Positions 6,319 to 9,936 of a DNA stretch of 9,936 nucleotides are shown here, piece by piece; within the stretch, counting starts at the first letter, position 1, and every line of letters begins with the position of its first letter. This DNA is from Clostridiales bacterium (GTDB lineage Bacteria > Bacillota > Clostridia > Peptostreptococcales > Anaerovoracaceae), in assembly GCA_009778415.1 (NCBI GenBank), contig WRJV01000264.1:1-9936 (forward strand), in the 5' to 3' direction. The notes under the pieces were generated by a model. The model was not told the DNA's origin. It saw only the letters and a list, made by a program, of their open reading frames with translations, and ran no database searches. The translations under genes and the position numbers were made by a program.

Positions 6319-6705
6319 TTATACAACGGCTTTCCTTTTCTCTACTCTGTAGATAAGCGATTTTTCTTCCTCTGTGGGGTTGCTTGGAACCCATCCATGA
6401 CAAATCCTCGCTTTCCGGAATTCTCTGCGATCGTCTTCTGTTGTTGGATCGTCAACAACATCGTAAGCGAATCTGCTACCCGGTGGGTTTTCTACATATT
6501 TAACTCCCATTTTGTTCCTCTTTCCTATGCCCTTGTGCTTCCCGCCTTTGCCGCACATGTCTGTTCCTGCTCGTTCAAGCAATCTGATAAATACGGCACA
6601 ATTTGCCTTTGTCGGCTTGAATTGCCTTAATGTTTTTGTATCATATTTTCCATCATTTGTCAATGATTTTTCCGTGGATATCGTTGAAATATCAATCTTC
6701 GTCAT
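6319..6705 (-). CDS. Unrecognised basic 128-aa protein, last gene of the Tad operon
   Basis: I do not recognise this protein. The chosen start is ATG 6703-6705, preceded by GGGGGTGA at good spacing; it overlaps the end of the acidic-tailed TadE-like gene by 14 nt, which implies translational coupling. An upstream in-frame ATG at 6780 would add only a Lys/Arg/Ala-rich stretch read out of the neighbour's acidic repeat, so it is disfavoured. The protein has no signal peptide or membrane segment. It is rich in Lys and Arg, with a strongly basic patch at residues 53-69 (GKGGKHKGIGKRNK region), an acidic stretch VVDDPTTEDD (83-92), and Cys residues at 36, 51 and 102 with CHGW at 102-105. Codon choice is visibly more A/T-ending than in tadB or tadC, hinting at a separate origin. 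It is the last gene before the terminator. Possibilities include a cytosolic accessory factor of the pilus or an unrelated passenger gene. Confidence 0.65.
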   Translation of the reverse strand: MTKIDISTISTEKSLTNDGKYDTKTLRQFKPTKANCAVFIRLLERAGTDMCGKGGKHKGIGKRNKMGVKYVENPPGSRFAYDVVDDPTTEDDRREFRKARICHGWVPSNPTEEEKSLIYRVEKRKAVV

Positions 6706-7183
6706 AATCCTCACCCCCGCCTTCCCCGTCTTCGCCTTTGTCCTCACCCCCGCCTTCTTCGCCGTCTTCATCCTCGCCATCTTCAGCCTCTTCCACTGGG
6801 CAGCGGCTCAGCGCGACTACCCTCGTGCTGCTTGACGGGAAAATCCGAAATAGCCCCTCCATGTCCATACTCACGCGCACCTCGGCGAAATCAACCTCTT
6901 GGGAGATCTTGCATGATAAGTCCTTCACTTCTACACCGCCAAACCCACGGGCTGTATGCCTGAGCAGCCCCTCAGCGAAATCCTGAGCGGCAAGCTCTCC
7001 ATCGCGAAACTCTCCGCCGCCGAAACCCACTGCCGCAAACTCCGCAGCCGCGAATTCAGCGCATTCTTCTGCCACGTTGTCCAGCGCTCTTTGAATGAGC
7101 ATGTACTTACCCATGTCGTCGGCAAAGCTTATCGCCGATATGCTTATTAAAAAAATCCCCAGAAAAACTATGTACACCTTCAT
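6692..7183 (-). CDS. TadE-like pseudopilin with a long acidic Gly/Glu/Asp tail
   Basis: A 163-aa protein. ATG 7181-7183 overlaps the TGA of the upstream TadE-like gene in an ATGA junction, with GGTGAG upstream. Residues 3-20 form a hydrophobic N-terminal segment (VYIVFLGIFLISISAISF). Next comes DDMGKYMLIQRALDNVAEEC (22-41), which resembles the TadE/pseudopilin Q-x-ALD-xAA-x-EA helix. Residues 42-72 are an A/F/G/E-rich stretch, and residues 86-128 form a beta-rich domain with VRVSMDMEGLFRIFP, as in related TadE proteins, and two Cys (91, 128). The last 34 residues (130-163) are almost only E, D and G in an 11-residue repeat. I infer a membrane-anchored minor pilus subunit with an exposed acidic tail. 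The tail is unusual for the family and is absent from the neighbouring TadE-like protein. Confidence 0.7.
   Translation of the reverse strand: MKVYIVFLGIFLISISAISFADDMGKYMLIQRALDNVAEECAEFAAAEFAAVGFGGGEFRDGELAAQDFAEGLLRHTARGFGGVEVKDLSCKISQEVDFAEVRVSMDMEGLFRIFPSSSTRVVALSRCPVEEAEDGEDEDGEEGGGEDKGEDGEGGGEDYDED
6709..6772. repeat. Imperfect 33-bp tandem repeat encoding the acidic tail
   Basis: Two adjacent units begin with the same 15 bases CCTCACCCCCGCCTT on the plus strand at 6709 and 6742, and then diverge slightly. The period of 33 bp keeps the reading frame of both overlapping frames. It encodes an 11-residue GGGED-type acidic repeat at the end of the TadE-like protein. Slipped-strand change in copy number would stay in frame. 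Confidence 0.7.
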
Positions 7184-7557
7184 TTCGCTTTGCTCACCGT
7201 ATAGCTGTCAATCACATAGCTATACTGGTTCTCCTCGTCCTTAATCCCTAGGAGCTTGCTGCCTGCCATTACGCCCTTGATGGGGACTTCAATCCTGTAA
7301 TGGAGGATGTCTCCGTCTTCCCAGCAAGAAACCAGCACTTCGCTCGGCGGCAGGCCAAGGGCCTTGCACAAATCCCTCCTCAGTTTTTCCTGAATGTACG
7401 GGGTAAAGCTCCCCTCCAGCTTCGCTTCCTCTTTGGCAAGGTAAACTATGTCTTGCACCATGCTGGTTTCGAAGTTGCTCCGCTGGTCGTTGACGGCCTG
7501 CATGACGAATATCATCAGTATCGGAAGCACCGCCGCCAGCACTATGAACTGCTTCAT
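7180..7557 (-). CDS. TadE-like pseudopilin
   Basis: A 125-aa protein starting at ATG 7555-7557 with a GGAGG-type site (GGGAGGTGG) upstream. Residues 4-20 are a hydrophobic anchor (FIVLAAVLPILMIFVMQ). Residues 30-65 form a helix with VQDIVYLAKEEAKLEGSF and IQEKLRRDL, as in TadE-like pseudopilins. Residues 68-110 follow the family layout: GLPPSEVLVS, then LHYRIEVPIKGVMAGSKLLG. It ends in TGA inside the ATG of the next gene. It has no G-x4-E processing motif at the hydrophobic boundary, so it may simply be a single-pass membrane protein with its C-terminal domain outside. I infer a minor or priming subunit of the Tad pilus. Confidence is good for the family type and lower for the exact role. Confidence 0.72.
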   Translation of the reverse strand: MKQFIVLAAVLPILMIFVMQAVNDQRSNFETSMVQDIVYLAKEEAKLEGSFTPYIQEKLRRDLCKALGLPPSEVLVSCWEDGDILHYRIEVPIKGVMAGSKLLGIKDEENQYSYVIDSYTVSKAK

Positions 7558-7576
7558 TTTGCCACCTCCCTCGTCT

Positions 7577-7723
7577 TTATTGGGCGTCTGCCCTGTAGGC
7601 GATTTCTGCCTTCCACAGTTGGCGAAGCCCGGTTTTCATGGAATTGTCGCCATCGCCCGCAATCAGGTTGTACAGAAACACCCCCAGCATTATCATGGCG
7701 GACATTACGATTATCTGTTTCAT
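7577..7723 (-). CDS. Small 48-aa pilin-like protein
   Basis: A short gene below usual size cut-offs. ATG 7721-7723 lies seven bases past the TAG of the 62-aa gene, with GTAGGTG overlapping that stop; it ends TAA at 7577-7579. The protein starts MKQIIVMSAMIMLGVFLYNL, nearly identical to the N-terminus of the preceding gene (MKQFIVMSAMIILGIFIAGL). After GDGDNS it has a short amphipathic helix (TGLRQLWKAEIAYRADAQ). The position after tadC and before the TadE-like genes is where Flp pilins often lie. It looks like a structural or minor pilin of the same system, arising by duplication with its neighbour. A pre-pilin cleavage motif is not visible. Confidence 0.7.
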   Translation of the reverse strand: MKQIIVMSAMIMLGVFLYNLIAGDGDNSMKTGLRQLWKAEIAYRADAQ

Positions 7724-7730
7724 GGCGCAC

Positions 7731-7919
7731 CTACTCGCTGCCGCCAGCCGAGCCGCCAGCCGAGCCGCCCGCTGCGCCGTCAGCTTTGGCCTGAATGCTT
7801 TCGATTGCCGTCACAACGCTGCCGTTAAGGTTTTCCGCGTTGTCCTTTAGGTTGAAAATCAGCCCTGCGATGAAAATGCCCAGTATGATCATGGCCGACA
7901 TTACTATAAACTGTTTCAT
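7731..7919 (-). CDS. Small 62-aa pilin-like protein with a GGSA repeat tail
   Basis: ATG 7917-7919 follows GGGAGGGAACTAAC, a strong site. Residues 4-22 are hydrophobic (FIVMSAMIILGIFIAGLIF), residues 24-48 form a polar helix (LKDNAENLNGSVVTAIESIQ), and the C-terminus is AAGGSAGGSAGGSE, a flexible low-complexity tail. The size and layout (short hydrophobic helix then polar extension) suit an Flp-type subunit, but the canonical leader with G-x4-E-Y is missing. It is the first small gene after tadC, with a 32-nt gap and a good ribosome binding site, which suits a highly made subunit. An alternative is a TadE-like minor subunit. The tail may be a spacer or a modification site. Confidence 0.65.
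   Translation of the reverse strand: MKQFIVMSAMIILGIFIAGLIFNLKDNAENLNGSVVTAIESIQAKADGAAGGSAGGSAGGSE
7741..7770. repeat. 12-bp tandem repeat encoding the GGSA tail
   Basis: CCGCCAGCCGAG occurs at 7741-7752 and 7753-7764, followed by a partial third copy CCGCCC. It encodes the GGSA repeats at the end of the 62-aa pilin-like protein. The period is a multiple of three, so copy-number changes keep the frame. Confidence 0.75.
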
Positions 7920-7951
7920 GTTAGTTCCCTCCCTTTTATTGAATTATCATG

Positions 7952-8605
7952 TTAAAATATCATGCTGAGCAGGTGCTTCTGCTCCATAAAGTACCCTACG
8001 ACGATGAAATTTATGAAAATGACAAAAACGTTTATCACCACCGGGAAATAGATGAGCTCGCTCACCAATTCGTCGCGTTTCCTCAAAACCGTGCTCCTTG
8101 CCTCCTTGATGCTCTTTTGGTACGAAATCAAAATCTCCACAAGCTCTGCTGGGTCCAGCGCGTCCCATTTTAGCAGCAGGTTACCGAATTCAAACCCGGT
8201 CGAGGTGAAAGCCTCGCCGGTAAAAGCCCTCACCGCTTCGTCCAGCTTACCCAGCCTCAAAAACCTCAGCATCCTGATGTAGACAGGCTGCAGTGCGCCG
8301 GCCCGCTGCGAAAGCTGCTCGATGACGTGGTCTGCGCCGACCCGCCTTCCGTCGCCCAGCGCAAGGATGTTTCGGAGGAACGAAATGCTTTCGTAAATCT
8401 CTTTGTCGATTTTCTCTCCTTTGCGCTTGATCAGCCATTCCCTGAATTTCATCTTTTTTGAAAACGCCTCTGCCTTGCCGATGAACCGCCTGCCGGAAAG
8501 CACTGCGTTCATTCTGTAAAGCCTCATGACGCTGTGCCCGCCCCGGATCATCAAGACGCCAATAGCTAAAAGCACGGCTGTCGCAGCGTAAATCAATAAT
8601 TGCAT
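7952..8605 (-). CDS. tadC: TadC-like inner-membrane platform protein (short form)
   Basis: A 217-aa protein. ATG 8603-8605 follows AAGGAGG, which overlaps the tadB stop codon (12-nt gap), so translation is coupled. It has one N-terminal membrane segment (residues 3-20) and a C-terminal hydrophobic segment (about 185-205, IYFPVVINVFVIFINFIVVG). Between them lies a mostly helical cytosolic domain of the T2SSF type (residues about 70-170), with IYESISFLRNILALGDGRRV and an MLRFLRLGKLDEAVRAF segment as in T2SSF repeats. TadC proteins are commonly near 300 aa, so this is a reduced version. With TadB it should form the membrane platform on which the TadA ATPase acts. The assignment as TadC rather than a second TadB rests on gene order. 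Confidence 0.72.
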   Translation of the reverse strand: MQLLIYAATAVLLAIGVLMIRGGHSVMRLYRMNAVLSGRRFIGKAEAFSKKMKFREWLIKRKGEKIDKEIYESISFLRNILALGDGRRVGADHVIEQLSQRAGALQPVYIRMLRFLRLGKLDEAVRAFTGEAFTSTGFEFGNLLLKWDALDPAELVEILISYQKSIKEARSTVLRKRDELVSELIYFPVVINVFVIFINFIVVGYFMEQKHLLSMIF

Positions 8606-8617
8606 AGCCTCGCCTCC

Positions 8618-9562
8618 TTAGTAATCGAACTGCTGGTTGTTGACAAGTTCCAGCAGCACCAAGTTCATCACGAACAGCAGCACGGCGGCTGTGAACATCA
8701 TGAAGCCCTGAGCCGTAAATATCTGGTTGTATATGTACCTTTCAAGCGAAATCCCCACTTGCCTCACCGACATGAACACGCTCAGGCAGTAAAGCGCAGG
8801 TATGAAGAATTTCACTATCCTCGCCGCTTCGGCGTTCACCCTCTTGCGCTCCTCGCTGGCGGCTTTCGCCTCTCTGAGCTGAATCAGGATGTCTTCCAGG
8901 GCAAGGGATATGTTCGTCCCCTTGGTCACAGCCAATTTGATGTTGTATGCCAGCATCCTGCTCCAGTTCGTGTTTATGGCGTAGGCGAATTTGCCGGTTG
9001 CCCTGCTTATTTCCGCATGGTTTGCCGATCCCCTGATTTCTAGCAGTATCCTGACCATGAGCTCCGAGCAGTTCTTCGTCTTTTCCTTCTGCTTCCCGGT
9101 TTTTTCCATCGCCTCAAATATGTTGCAGCTCGATATCCTGTAAGCGCTCAGGAAGTTCCCCACAAACGCTTCGCCCTCGTAGCTGCTCCTCTTTCTTATT
9201 ATTTCGAGCTTAACCCGCAGGACAGTGTACGGGAGCACCGCGCATGCAAGCGCGGTGGCAACTGCCGAGGGCACCGCCATGCTCCTTTGCGCAACTACGC
9301 AGACCCCGAAAAACAGCAAGCCGCTAAGCCACAGGAAATGGGCGCTTTTCATGCGGCTGCCCAGCGTCGCCTGCAAAACCATGCCCAGGTGCTTGCTAAA
9401 AGCGTCCTCGTCGCTATACCGCTTCCTTGCCGCGCTCAAGCGCCCCCTCACCCGAAGCACCCTGCTCAATCCCACTATATCCTCGTAAAACAGGAGCATG
9501 TACCCGCCAAGTACGGCGCTGTACAAAAAACCTCCTATTACAATTGCAGCAACCTCTCTCAT
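8618..9562 (-). CDS. tadB: TadB-like inner-membrane platform protein (T2SSF domain)
   Basis: A 314-aa protein. ATG 9560-9562 overlaps the TGA of the ATPase gene by four bases (ATGA), with GGGAGGGG upstream. Hydrophobic segments lie at about residues 4-25, 74-91, 94-113, 250-266 and 283-306. The T2SSF-like cytosolic domain is at about 125-245: FVGNFLSAYRISSCNIFEAM, then AYNIKLAVTKGTNISLALED, ILIQLREAKAASEERKR and VNAEAA, the pattern of TadB/GspF proteins. The length is typical of TadB. It would sit in the cytoplasmic membrane and transmit ATPase movement to pilus subunits. It lies between the ATPase and the shorter TadC-like gene, the standard tadABC order. Confidence 0.82.
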   Translation of the reverse strand: MREVAAIVIGGFLYSAVLGGYMLLFYEDIVGLSRVLRVRGRLSAARKRYSDEDAFSKHLGMVLQATLGSRMKSAHFLWLSGLLFFGVCVVAQRSMAVPSAVATALACAVLPYTVLRVKLEIIRKRSSYEGEAFVGNFLSAYRISSCNIFEAMEKTGKQKEKTKNCSELMVRILLEIRGSANHAEISRATGKFAYAINTNWSRMLAYNIKLAVTKGTNISLALEDILIQLREAKAASEERKRVNAEAARIVKFFIPALYCLSVFMSVRQVGISLERYIYNQIFTAQGFMMFTAAVLLFVMNLVLLELVNNQQFDY

Positions 9563-9936
9563 GCGCCCCCTCCCAAACGTGACAGCATGTGCGAAAACTC
9601 CTCAAGCGCTGAAGCGTTTTCCTCTGCCGCCGCTTTCTTCTTGTCCTCGCCCAGCTCGTTTTGCCACTGCCACTTGTCTGCCAGGAAATCGTATTCGCAC
9701 AACGGTTTCATCTGTATCTCGTCGCGGCTGCGGTTGTAGGACAGTTCATGGATGCTCTTAAGCTTTTTCTTGCTCTTGTCCGCAAGCTGTATGAAATGAA
9801 ACACGTAGTCAAAGCTCGCAGCCACCTTCCTAGCCATGAAGTGGACGTCGCCCCCAAGGCTGCCCACTATCTCGCTGGCGGCGTCATAGGGGAAATTCAG
9901 CGGCTCCCTCGTATGGTAGGTTATCTTCATGCGCCT
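9559..9936 (-). CDS. tadA: TadA/CpaF-type secretion ATPase, C-terminal fragment (cut by the window edge)
   Basis: The frame stays open past 9936, so the ATG at 9928-9930 (MKITYHTREP) is very probably internal. The visible 126 codons match the end of a CpaF/TadA ATPase: ITYHTRE corresponds to the conserved T-x-HA/YH region after the Walker B and His boxes; then SLGGDVHFMARKVAASFDYVFHF and IQLADKSKKKLKSIHEL fit the family's arginine-rich, beta-strand C-terminus (membrane-associated motor, 'R-x-V-x-x-I-x-E' type). A charged tail (DKKKAAAEENASALEEFSHM) follows. Walker A and B motifs would lie outside the window. The order before tadB and tadC and the ATGA overlap support the call. The enzyme would power pilus assembly from the cytosolic side of the membrane. 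Confidence 0.72.
   Translation of the reverse strand, partial: RRMKITYHTREPLNFPYDAASEIVGSLGGDVHFMARKVAASFDYVFHFIQLADKSKKKLKSIHELSYNRSRDEIQMKPLCEYDFLADKWQWQNELGEDKKKAAAEENASALEEFSHMLSRLGGGA

Noticed and set aside
6706..6780. Upstream ATG start for the unrecognised basic protein
   Set aside because: The added residues derive from the neighbour's acidic repeat read in another frame, and the overlap would be about 89 nt. The ATG at 6705 has its own Shine-Dalgarno.
7300..7850. Plus-strand open frames of 70-164 aa across the pilin genes
   Set aside because: They lie antisense to well-supported genes, lack ribosome binding sites and have no recognisable protein features.
1..9936. CRISPR array, tRNA, rRNA, transposase or attachment site
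   Set aside because: No spaced direct repeats of CRISPR type, no cloverleaf or rRNA-like stretch and no transposase-like protein were seen.

Overview
The window looks like a chromosomal segment of an anaerobic Gram-positive bacterium (Bacillota, probably Clostridia). The evidence is AGGAGG-type ribosome binding sites, sigma-A-type promoters, a secreted protein ending in a type I dockerin, a Tad locus of Gram-positive type and a SatD/DUF3307 gene pair. Every supported gene lies on the minus strand, so transcription runs from high to low coordinates.

Region 1 (about 6274-9936) is the distal part of a Tad/type IVc pilus operon. It reads, in order: the C-terminal end of the TadA/CpaF ATPase (cut by the window edge), TadB, a short TadC, two very small pilin-like proteins (62 and 48 aa), two TadE-like pseudopilins (125 and 163 aa, the second with a very acidic repeat tail), and a 128-aa basic protein I do not recognise. 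Genes overlap by 4-14 nt or are separated by at most about 32 nt. The run ends at a strong intrinsic terminator. The ATPase and the two membrane platform proteins would drive assembly of the small hydrophobic-N-terminus subunits. None of those subunits carries the usual Flp G-x4-E-Y processing motif.

Region 2 (3274-6235) is a single-gene unit. A near-consensus promoter lies over a roughly 220-nt leader with an orphan strong Shine-Dalgarno sequence. It is followed by a secreted M28-family metallopeptidase carrying a cohesin-like domain and a C-terminal dockerin, then a 13-bp-stem terminator. This suggests attachment to a cellulosome-like or cell-surface protein complex.

Region 3 (1441-3250) encodes a tandem ureohydrolase: a complete agmatinase-like domain fused in frame to a second, divergent arginase-family domain.

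Region 4 (1-1437) is a SatD-family gene with HTH and TPR regions, translationally coupled to a DUF3307 membrane protein that runs off the window. Its strong promoter overlaps three ACC-N6-GGT palindromes spaced exactly 29 bp apart, a likely operator array.

The most unusual items are the operator array, the double ureohydrolase, the peptidase with both cohesin-like and dockerin modules, the atypical pilin set with the acidic-tailed TadE, and the unrecognised last gene of the Tad operon. No tRNA, rRNA, CRISPR array or insertion sequence was seen.
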